This document shows positions 24,905 to 31,434 of a DNA stretch of 36,284 nucleotides, piece after piece (position 1 is the stretch's first letter; every line of letters starts with the position of its first letter). Under the pieces are notes generated by a model. It saw only the letters and a list, made by a program, of their open reading frames with translations, did no database searches and was not told the DNA's origin. Location of the stretch: assembly GCA_002316225.1 (NCBI GenBank), contig DCDC01000103.1, positions 1 to 36,284 on the forward strand, in the 5' to 3' direction. The translations under genes were made by a program, and so were the position numbers. This stretch comes from Firmicutes bacterium UBA1065. GTDB lineage: Bacteria; Bacillota; Clostridia; Tissierellales; Sedimentibacteraceae.

Positions 24905-25162
24905 TTAATCTTCTCTCTTAAGGATTTGTTCCTGGGCAGCTGCCGTAAATATGGTATTGCTTATATTATTGATAAACTTCCCGAGGATGAGCTGGTCTTT
25001 TGCATCCATTTCATCTATCAGTATGATGCCCAGTAAGGTTGATAAAAGAACAAATTGTTTCGGCGGCAGACTGATTATGCGTGTAATAAGGGCCTTGCAG
25101 ACATTATGTGTCTTCTTTTTGATTAAATTATCATGAGGGTAATCAACATTTGATTTGTCCAT
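24905..25162 (-). CDS. Small protein of unknown function, Ala/Leu-rich helical
   Basis: I do not recognise this 85-residue protein. It has a charged N-terminus (about 1-22) and then an amphipathic, largely helical stretch with LPPKQFVLLSTLLGIILIDE in the middle and a C-terminal NTIFTAAAQEQILKRED. The hydrophobic patch is too short and polar to be a sure membrane segment. A reasonable ribosome site (AAAGGGGAAG on the minus strand) precedes the ATG, supporting a real gene. It is convergent with ddl and lies downstream of the Kce-family gene, separated from it by a strong terminator. The composition resembles short conserved clostridial proteins without known role. Confidence 0.6.
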   Translation of the reverse strand: MDKSNVDYPHDNLIKKKTHNVCKALITRIISLPPKQFVLLSTLLGIILIDEMDAKDQLILGKFINNISNTIFTAAAQEQILKRED

Positions 25163-25235
25163 AACACTTCCCCTTTAAACATACTAAATTAATATATGTT
25201 TTAACCTTTCCAAGGTTACCGGTATATAAATAAGA

Positions 25236-25265
25236 ACAAAAAAGAGAACGGATTTCCGTTCTCTT
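25236..25265 (-). terminator. Terminator of the Kce-family gene
   Basis: On the minus strand AAGAGAACGGA (25265-25255) pairs perfectly with TCCGTTCTCTT (25252-25242), followed by a T run reading toward 25236. It ends the transcript 18 bases after the stop codon. Confidence 0.9.
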
Positions 25266-25282
25266 AATTACTTTTGGAAATT

Positions 25283-26095
25283 TTATTTAAGTCCAAGTAT
25301 TACACGTGCTTCGTCAGGTGTTGCAACCTCACGGCCGAATTCCCTCGACAGGTTTGCTATTCTTTCTACCAATTGAGCGTTTGATTTGGCAAGTTCGCCC
25401 TTCCTGTAGTAAATATTGTCTTCAAATCCTGTCCTTACATGGCCGCCCAACATTATTGCAGCCATGTTTATGGGCAGCTGGAATCTTCCTACTGCGGCAG
25501 CAGTCCATGTTGAGCCTGCAGGTATTGATTCCACCATGTACAACAAGTCTCTCAGTTCAGCCCCCATGGCTCCCGGTACTCCAAGCACAAAGTCAAAGTG
25601 CAGGGGGGCCTTAAGTATGCCTTGCTTAAGCATCCTTATGGCATTGTCAACCATACCCTTTTCAAAGCATTCCAACTCAGGCTTAACCCCAAGTTCATAC
25701 ATACGTTTAGCAAATATTTTGATGGTATCTTCGGTATTCATGAAAACATCGCTGCCAAAGTTGCATGTTCCCATGCTGAGTGTTGCCATTTCAGGCTTTA
25801 ATTCTATGGGTTGCATTCTTTGCTCAGGCGTGTGCCAGGTTGCTCCTCCCGTGGAGGGCTGGAAAATGATGTTGCATTTTGCTTCGATTTTTTCTTTGAT
25901 TGCCTTGTAGTACTTATAGTCCTGGGTAGGTTTACCCTCTTCATCCCTGGCATGTACATGCACCATGGATGCCCCTGCCAGGTAGCATTCATAGGCAGCC
26001 TGGGCGATTTCATCCGGTGTAAGCGGCAGATTGGGTTGTTGTTCTCTTGTAACTTCTGCTCCCGTAAGGCAAGCAGTAATAATTAATTTTTCCAT
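25283..26095 (-). CDS. kce: 3-keto-5-aminohexanoate cleavage enzyme family protein (BKACE)
   Basis: This belongs to the beta-keto acid cleavage enzyme family (formerly DUF849). The founding member Kce splits 3-keto-5-aminohexanoate with acetyl-CoA into acetoacetate and 3-aminobutyryl-CoA in lysine fermentation. Visible motifs are ITACLTGAEVTRE at the N-terminus, the zinc-binding SMVHVHARDEEGKPT near residue 42, QPSTGGATW near 78, and a C-terminal GGHVRTGFEDNIYYRKGELA with the third zinc ligand Glu. The start at 26095 is favoured over 26107 because GGAGG lies between them; this gives 270 residues. It is a single-gene unit: no other lysine fermentation genes (kamA, kamDE, kdd, kal) are nearby. 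The family acts on many beta-keto acids, so the exact substrate is uncertain. Confidence 0.88.
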   Translation of the reverse strand: MEKLIITACLTGAEVTREQQPNLPLTPDEIAQAAYECYLAGASMVHVHARDEEGKPTQDYKYYKAIKEKIEAKCNIIFQPSTGGATWHTPEQRMQPIELKPEMATLSMGTCNFGSDVFMNTEDTIKIFAKRMYELGVKPELECFEKGMVDNAIRMLKQGILKAPLHFDFVLGVPGAMGAELRDLLYMVESIPAGSTWTAAAVGRFQLPINMAAIMLGGHVRTGFEDNIYYRKGELAKSNAQLVERIANLSREFGREVATPDEARVILGLK

Positions 26096-26128
26096 TGTAA
26101 CCTCCATTAAAATTTTTTGCCTAAGTGT

Positions 26129-26157
26129 ATTCTACCTTATAAATTCAAGATAGTCAA
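26129..26157 (-). promoter_or_regulatory. Promoter of the Kce-family gene
   Basis: On the minus strand, TTGACT (26157-26152), a 17-bp spacer and TAGAAT (26134-26129). It is about 34 bases upstream of the ATG and diverges from the promoter of the GGDEF/HD-GYP gene. Confidence 0.72.
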
Positions 26158-26204
26158 CCATATGTCAATTTATATCATGATAAATGGATGTTTCGACACA
26201 AATC

Positions 26205-26231
26205 AAGGTTTAATAATAAAAAAGGTTTAAT
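26205..26231. repeat. Tandem direct repeat in the divergent intergenic region
   Basis: AAGGTTTAAT occurs at 26205-26214 and again at 26222-26231, a 17-base period. A palindrome, TATCATGATA, lies nearby at 26173-26182. These sit between the two divergent promoters and could be regulator sites; no regulator is known. Confidence 0.45.
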
Positions 26232-26256
26232 TAATTGCTGCAACTGCTATGCTTTG

Positions 26257-26285
26257 TTGACTATTTACTAAAAAAATGATAAAAT
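26257..26285 (+). promoter_or_regulatory. Promoter of the GGDEF/HD-GYP gene
   Basis: TTGACT (26257-26262), a 17-bp spacer and TAAAAT (26280-26285); the -10 is a moderate match. Transcription would start near 26292. Confidence 0.5.
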
Positions 26286-26324
26286 AAAATTCTAACAGAC
26301 ATATTAAACAAGCTTTTTAAAAAC

Positions 26325-28394
26325 TTGACTTTTAGGCCCCATGGGCCATCAGAGGGGAAAGAAGGAATTAAAATTCTAAAATCCAAAAATTACATTCCAG
26401 TATTGTTATTATTAATCATTATAGGCATAATAAGTATAGTTATTTTACTGAATACCCAAAATGAAGAAAATAATGATATTTTTCTTACCGATGAAGAAAA
26501 AGCATGGCTTGATGAGCACAAGGGCCAAATTAAAATCGGTTATACAACAGATTATCCTCCGGTGGAATTCTTGGAAAACGGACAATATGCAGGTATTTCA
26601 GCGGATTATTTTAATTTGTTGGAAAAGAAGCTTGGCATAGATATTCAAATGGTCCAGTTTGATAATTTTGATGAGCTTATGAAGGCGGCTCTGAATAGGG
26701 AGTTGACGGGAATAACGGCTGCAACAAAAACTCCACAGAGAAGCCAGTATTTTGAATTTACCCTACCCTACATAGATAACCCCAACGTAATTATTACTCG
26801 AAAAAACTTTTCTGAAAAGCTGACATTTGAGAAGCTTTCCAATGCCAGTATGGATATATTGGTAGTCGAAGGTTTTGATATTATTGAATTCTTGAATGAA
26901 GAATTCCCGAGGCTTGAATACAGAACAGTCAAGTCTCCCAGTGACGGTATAAGGATGGTGGCCTTTGGTGAAGCCGATGCCATGATTGTGGAGATAATGA
27001 GTGCAACGGCAGTCATTGAAAGGGACAATATTTCAAATCTTATTATAAATGTTGAAACCCCCTATGAGTCCAGCCTGTCTATAGCGGTCAGAAACGATTG
27101 GCCTATCTTATGTGAAATCTTCAATAAAGGCTTAGCCCAGATCACAAAGCAGGAGAAAAAGGAAATAGAGCAAAAATGGATGGGTCTTCAACAGGAAAGC
27201 CTGTTTCATAAAACATATTTTTGGATAGGTATTTTAGCTTTTGTTTTGCTCTTGTTAGCAATTATAATTGTTATACTGGCATGGAATGCCAGTTTAAAAT
27301 CAGCCGTGGAAGAAAAAACCAGGGAGATAGAAAAATCAAAAAAAGAGCTCATGTGCAAGACATACCGGGATAAGCTGACAGGACTCTACAACAGGACCTA
27401 TATGGCTGAAATTTTAGAAAAATTAAAAACTGAAAACAACCTGCCCTTTTCGATTCTTCTTGCCGACTTAAACAGTCTCAAGATTACCAATGATATATTT
27501 GGTCACGAAGTAGGAGACCAGGTGTTAATCAGGGTGTCAGACATAATAAGAGAAAATATCAAGGACAATCATGTTGCCTGCAGGATAGGGGGAGATGAGA
27601 TAGTAATATTGATGCCTTCGACCACTGAGGAAGAAGCCGTCAATATTTTGGAAAACATTCAAAAGGCGGCTCTTGATGCAAAGGAAGATCCCATCAAACC
27701 CCTTGTAGCCCTGGGTTGTGCCACAACATACGAGGAGGATTACAATGGATTCAGCAAACTTTTCAATTTGGCTGAAGACAGGATGTATGCCAATAAAATA
27801 GCCAACAGTGAAAGGGATTATGACCTTATGATAAACTCAATCAAGAACAATCTCTACAATAATCCATATGAAAGCAGGGACCACTATGACAGGTTGGTGG
27901 CCATGTGCAGGCAATTGGGAGAATTTTTAAATATGGATAAAAGGGATATCGAAAACCTTGTTTTGCTGGCAGAGTATCATGACATAGGTAAAGCCGGACT
28001 CGTTACCGAACTCTTTAAGAAGAAAGGCCCCTTGACTCCCGATGAATGGTACAGGACAAAAAGACACCCGGAACTTGGATTTAAGATAGTGAGTGCATCT
28101 GCGAAACTCTTTCATATCGGTAAGGGTATTTTTGCCCATCATGAAAGGTGGGATGGAAGCGGATACCCCCAGGGCTTAAAAGGTGAAGAAATACCATTTA
28201 TAGCAAGATTATTCTCCATAGTGGAAGCATATGACGTTATGACCCATGAAAGACCATATAAGAAGACTTTTACAAAAGAGCAGGCTATTCAGGAGTTAAT
28301 TGATAATGCCGGGACTCAATTTGACCCGGCTCTTGTCGAAATGTTCGTCAAGTATATAGGCAGTCTGGAATATGCTAACGTTACATGCGGCTGA
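26325..28394 (+). CDS. Membrane sensor with SBP_bac_3, GGDEF and HD-GYP domains
   Basis: This is a bifunctional cyclic-di-GMP protein. After a basic stretch and a membrane anchor (about residues 24-44) comes an extracytoplasmic SBP_bac_3 ligand-binding domain (about 65-290), a second membrane helix (about 300-325), a short coiled linker, a GGDEF diguanylate cyclase domain (about 345-500) with RIGGDEIVIL, and an HD-GYP phosphodiesterase domain (about 515-680) with YHDIGK, HHERWDG and GSGYPQGLKGEEIP. Both output motifs look intact; the RxxD inhibitory site before GGDE is not evident. It probably senses an amino acid or similar solute outside the cell. The start is uncertain: no ATG is in frame. 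The TTG at 26325 has no ribosome site, whereas AGAAGGA sits well placed before an ATT at 26373, which would give 673 residues starting right at the basic anchor. Confidence 0.88.
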   Translation: MTFRPHGPSEGKEGIKILKSKNYIPVLLLLIIIGIISIVILLNTQNEENNDIFLTDEEKAWLDEHKGQIKIGYTTDYPPVEFLENGQYAGISADYFNLLEKKLGIDIQMVQFDNFDELMKAALNRELTGITAATKTPQRSQYFEFTLPYIDNPNVIITRKNFSEKLTFEKLSNASMDILVVEGFDIIEFLNEEFPRLEYRTVKSPSDGIRMVAFGEADAMIVEIMSATAVIERDNISNLIINVETPYESSLSIAVRNDWPILCEIFNKGLAQITKQEKKEIEQKWMGLQQESLFHKTYFWIGILAFVLLLLAIIIVILAWNASLKSAVEEKTREIEKSKKELMCKTYRDKLTGLYNRTYMAEILEKLKTENNLPFSILLADLNSLKITNDIFGHEVGDQVLIRVSDIIRENIKDNHVACRIGGDEIVILMPSTTEEEAVNILENIQKAALDAKEDPIKPLVALGCATTYEEDYNGFSKLFNLAEDRMYANKIANSERDYDLMINSIKNNLYNNPYESRDHYDRLVAMCRQLGEFLNMDKRDIENLVLLAEYHDIGKAGLVTELFKKKGPLTPDEWYRTKRHPELGFKIVSASAKLFHIGKGIFAHHERWDGSGYPQGLKGEEIPFIARLFSIVEAYDVMTHERPYKKTFTKEQAIQELIDNAGTQFDPALVEMFVKYIGSLEYANVTCG

Positions 28395-28410
28395 TTTTCA
28401 ATTAATTTCC

Positions 28411-28439
28411 TTGACTTAAGCTCTGTTAAATGCTATTAT
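28411..28439 (+). promoter_or_regulatory. rho promoter
   Basis: TTGACT (28411-28416), a 17-bp spacer and TATTAT (28434-28439) with an extended TGC. The leader to the rho ATG is about 62 bases. Confidence 0.75.
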
Positions 28440-28507
28440 GAAACCACTTATCGAGAACTTATCCGTATTTTTCCACATTTAATCAAGAAAATATCCATGG
28501 AGGTTAT

Positions 28508-29908
28508 ATGGACCTTAAAAGTTTAAAACTTTTTGAACTCAAGGCATTGGCCAAGTCAAAAGGTATAAGGGATGCTTATAAATATAAGAAAGATGAATTA
28601 ATTTTAAAACTGAATGAATTGGAAACAAAGGCCGAAAATAAAGAGGATAGTGAGAAAATAAATAATTTGCAAAGTTTCGAAGAAGCGGTGGAGACAGAGC
28701 AAACGACGGAATTACCTGATAAGATTGTTGAAGAAATTGAATCAAGCGGAACTGAAGCTTTGAAGGTGACAGGTATTCTTGAAACCCATGTGGACGGATA
28801 CGGTTTTTTGAGAATCCATAACTACCTTACCAGTGATGATGATGTCTACATATCCCCTTCACAAATAAGAAGATTCCATATGCAAACCGGTGACAAGATT
28901 ACAGGTATTACAAGACCTCCAAAACAGGGAGAAAAATTCAAAGCCCTGCTCTACGTTAAGGAAATAAACGACGAAGACCCGGAATTAGCAAGAAACAGAA
29001 AAGATTTTGATTCCCTGATCCCTATATATCCCAACGAAAGAATCAAGTTAGAAATATCACCGATTGATATAGCAATGAGAATCATTGACTTAATAGCCCC
29101 AATAGGGCGGGGTCAAAGGGGTATGATAGTAGCTCCTCCAAAAGCAGGTAAAACAACAATTCTGAAAAACATAGCCAACAGCATTGCTGAAAACTATCCT
29201 GAAATAGAAATCATAATGCTCTTAATAGATGAACGTCCCGAAGAAGTAACCGACATGCAGCGTAACGTAAAAGGTGATGTTGTCTATTCAACCTTTGACG
29301 AGCTGCCCAAAAACCACATAAAGGTAGCCGAAATGGTCCTTGAAAGGGCAAAAAGACTGGTTGAACACGGGAAAGATGTGGTTATCTTATTGGACAGCAT
29401 AACAAGACTTGCCAGGGCTTATAACCTGACCATCACACCTACGGGAAGAACCTTGTCCGGCGGCCTTGATCCCGGAGCCTTATACGGCCCTAAGAGATTT
29501 TTTGGAGCTGCCAGGAATATTGAAAACGGCGGAAGCCTGACCATACTTGCCAGCGCATTAATAGAAACGGGAAGCAGGATGGATGATTTGATATTTGAAG
29601 AGTTCAAGGGAACAGGCAACATGGAAATCCACTTGGACAGGAAGCTTTCAGAAAAAAGGGTCTTCCCTGCCATTGATATCAGCAAATCCGGAACCAGGCG
29701 GGAAGAATTATTGCTTACCAACGAGGAAATGCAGACCATATGGCAGTTAAGAAAGGCAATGAGCAATTTTCCAACCGCTGATGTGACGGAAAGAATAATC
29801 GAAGGATTAATTCGGACCAAGACAAATGAAGAATTTGTCAAACAAGCGGCACAAATTTTAAGCATCGAAAAGATGAAGGCAGACTCGAATAATGAAAGAT
29901 ACTATTAA
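28508..29908 (+). CDS. rho: Transcription termination factor Rho
   Basis: This is a hexameric RNA-dependent ATPase that ends transcription at Rho-dependent sites. It has an N-terminal Rho_N SAP-like domain (about 1-40, LFELKALAKSKGI), an acidic linker rich in Glu and Asn (about 40-80), a cold-shock-like RNA-binding domain (about 88-165, with GYGFLRI and DVYISPSQIRRF), and a RecA-like ATPase domain with the Walker A APPKAGKTT (about 209), the LLIDERPEEVTDM segment and the LLDSITRLARAYN Walker B region. The Q/R loop GGLDPGALYGPKRFFGAARN is intact. Length of 466 residues includes a moderately long linker. GGAGG precedes the ATG. rpmE follows, a common clostridial arrangement. Confidence 0.97.
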   Translation: MDLKSLKLFELKALAKSKGIRDAYKYKKDELILKLNELETKAENKEDSEKINNLQSFEEAVETEQTTELPDKIVEEIESSGTEALKVTGILETHVDGYGFLRIHNYLTSDDDVYISPSQIRRFHMQTGDKITGITRPPKQGEKFKALLYVKEINDEDPELARNRKDFDSLIPIYPNERIKLEISPIDIAMRIIDLIAPIGRGQRGMIVAPPKAGKTTILKNIANSIAENYPEIEIIMLLIDERPEEVTDMQRNVKGDVVYSTFDELPKNHIKVAEMVLERAKRLVEHGKDVVILLDSITRLARAYNLTITPTGRTLSGGLDPGALYGPKRFFGAARNIENGGSLTILASALIETGSRMDDLIFEEFKGTGNMEIHLDRKLSEKRVFPAIDISKSGTRREELLLTNEEMQTIWQLRKAMSNFPTADVTERIIEGLIRTKTNEEFVKQAAQILSIEKMKADSNNERYY

Positions 29909-29923
29909 ACAAAAAATAAATGA

Positions 29924-29952
29924 TTGTATTATATAAAACCATGTGTTATAAT
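29924..29952 (+). promoter_or_regulatory. rpmE promoter
   Basis: TTGTAT (29924-29929), a 17-bp spacer and TATAAT (29947-29952). A second TTGACA (29965-29970) downstream lacks a good -10. rpmE can thus be expressed apart from rho. Confidence 0.6.
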
Positions 29953-30007
29953 ACTCAAGGTAATTTGACACATTATAGAGATATAGAGTTAGAAAGAGGT
30001 GAAGGGC

Positions 30008-30208
30008 ATGAAAAAAGGAATACATCCTGATTATAAAACTGTTACCGTAAAATGCGCATGTGGAAATACATTTGAAACCGGTTCCGTATTAGACGAAATT
30101 AGAGTTGAAATATGCTCGGAATGTCATCCCTACTTTACCGGCAAACAGAAATATGTTGATAAAGGCGGAAGAGTAGACAGGTTCAAGAAAAAATACAATA
30201 TGGAATAG
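30008..30208 (+). CDS. rpmE: Ribosomal protein L31, zinc-binding form
   Basis: This is large-subunit ribosomal protein bL31. The ATG at 30008 is chosen because AGAGGTG is spaced correctly before it; the GTG at 29999 is part of that site. The 66-residue protein starts KKGIHPDY and has the four zinc-ligand Cys, CAC near residue 16 and CSEC near 37, so it is the zinc-dependent (C+) form rather than the zinc-free paralogue made under zinc starvation. It ends DRFKKKYNME. It lies downstream of rho with its own promoter and a strong terminator. Confidence 0.97.
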   Translation: MKKGIHPDYKTVTVKCACGNTFETGSVLDEIRVEICSECHPYFTGKQKYVDKGGRVDRFKKKYNME

Positions 30209-30215
30209 TGTATCG

Positions 30216-30247
30216 AGGCAATTTAAGGGCACCTTAAATTGCCTTTT
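30216..30247 (+). terminator. rpmE terminator
   Basis: AGGCAATTTAAGG (30216-30228) and CCTTAAATTGCCT (30232-30244) form a perfect 13-bp stem with a GCA loop and a T tail. A weaker second hairpin (AAGGCC with GGCTTT, near 30279-30300) follows and may act as a back-up. Confidence 0.9.
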
Positions 30248-30317
30248 AACTTTTTAACAATCTGGTAAGCATCCTGAAGGCCTGTTGAATAATGGGCTTT
30301 TTTAATCGTGTTTTTTT

Positions 30318-30366
30318 AATTATCTTAGTTAAAATAAATCAGGTACCAATAATTATTAAGATAATT
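30318..30366. repeat. Inverted repeat upstream of the DMT transporter gene
   Basis: AATTATCTTA (30318-30327) faces its exact complement TAAGATAATT (30357-30366) across 29 AT-rich bases. A TATAAT (30394-30399) follows without a clear -35. It could be a pair of operator half-sites or a hairpin; the function is unknown. Confidence 0.4.
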
Positions 30367-30429
30367 TAACACTATATGGGAGTAAATTAGTTATATAATT
30401 ATACAATAATAATCATGGATGAGGAAAAA

Positions 30430-31371
30430 ATGAACAGGAATCTTACTCCTTTAAAGGCAGATTTAATGCTTGTCCTGGTGGCATTTTTATGGGGCAGCAG
30501 CTATGTTGTGACCAAGGGCTCAATAGACCTTGTTGATCCTTTAGAGGTTATATTTTTCAGGTTTTCTCTGGCAGCCCTCTTAAGTTTGATATTTTTCGGC
30601 AGGCATTTAAAAACAAGGTCAGGGGGAGAAATAAAGGCAGGTTTTATATTGGGAGCTCTGCTGAGCCTGGGATTGGTTTTTGCTTTGAACGGCTTGAAGC
30701 ATACCAGTGTGAGCAAGAACTCTTTTATTATAAGCACAAACGTGGTAATCGTGCCATTTTTATATTGGGCCTTGTGCAAGAAGAAACCCACCGTCATGAG
30801 TCTTGCGGCAGTTTGCCTGATGGCACTGGGTCTTGGATTTTTAACCTTGGATTTTAAGGGTGATTTTTCGGTAAATAAGGGAGATTTCATAAGCTTTGCC
30901 TGTGTTTTCTTTTATGCGGGGCATGTGGTTTTAACCGACACCTATTCAAAAAAGTATGATCCTGTTTGTGTAAATACGATTGCCATGATAACGGCAGCTT
31001 TGTCAGGGGCAGTATTTTTGCTCTTTACAGGTGGTTTAAGAATAAACCTGCCTGGAAGAATCATTGGGGACATGATCTACTTAGCGGTTTTCCCAACTTT
31101 TTTATGCTATACCCTGCAGATAAAAGCCCAAAAACATACCAATGCCACCCACGCAGCAATAATAATATCCCTGGAATCGGTTTTTGCAACCTTGCTGGCG
31201 GTCTTTATCCTGCATGAAGAAATCACTCTGCAAATGGTTGCGGGTTTTGTATTTATTTTTGTTTCCGTATTGACATCCGAGCTGGGTGATACAATATTGG
31301 AGAAATTGAAAGAAAAATACCTGATGCCGGGGACTCCCATACAGGCGGACCGGGCGGAAAAGGAAGGATAA
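30430..31371 (+). CDS. EamA/DMT superfamily transporter
   Basis: This is a drug/metabolite transporter family exporter or importer with ten predicted membrane segments arranged as two EamA repeats. The first repeat opens with LMLVLVAFLWGSSYVVTKGS and the second with the FISFACVFFYAGHVVLTDTY segment. The last hydrophobic stretch ends near residue 285, leaving a charged cytoplasmic tail. The ATG at 30430 is preferred to 30415 because GAGGA lies just before it. Substrates of the family (amino acids, nucleosides, metabolites) cannot be told from sequence. It is the only gene between rpmE and dnaX and seems to be separately transcribed. Confidence 0.9.
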   Translation: MNRNLTPLKADLMLVLVAFLWGSSYVVTKGSIDLVDPLEVIFFRFSLAALLSLIFFGRHLKTRSGGEIKAGFILGALLSLGLVFALNGLKHTSVSKNSFIISTNVVIVPFLYWALCKKKPTVMSLAAVCLMALGLGFLTLDFKGDFSVNKGDFISFACVFFYAGHVVLTDTYSKKYDPVCVNTIAMITAALSGAVFLLFTGGLRINLPGRIIGDMIYLAVFPTFLCYTLQIKAQKHTNATHAAIIISLESVFATLLAVFILHEEITLQMVAGFVFIFVSVLTSELGDTILEKLKEKYLMPGTPIQADRAEKEG

Positions 31372-31377
31372 GGAAAG

Positions 31378-31406
31378 TTGTTAAATAAACCATTATATGC
31401 TATAAT
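31378..31406 (+). promoter_or_regulatory. dnaX promoter
   Basis: TTGTTA (31378-31383), a 17-bp spacer and TATAAT (31401-31406) with an extended TGC. It starts a few bases after the transporter gene and drives dnaX-ebfC-recR. Confidence 0.7.
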
Positions 31407-31434
31407 TAATAAAACTGGGGGTTAGGTGGTGCAT

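Noticed and set aside
26286..26372. A c-di-GMP riboswitch in the leader of the GGDEF/HD-GYP gene.
   Set aside because: The conserved GEMM core was looked for and is absent; only a small GC hairpin is present.
29419..29865. A 148-codon minus-strand frame opposite rho.
   Set aside because: Shadow frame of the well-supported rho coding sequence.
31372..31434. A signal recognition particle RNA gene, often found upstream of dnaX in Firmicutes.
   Set aside because: The gap is only about 60 bases and is taken up by the promoter and ribosome site.
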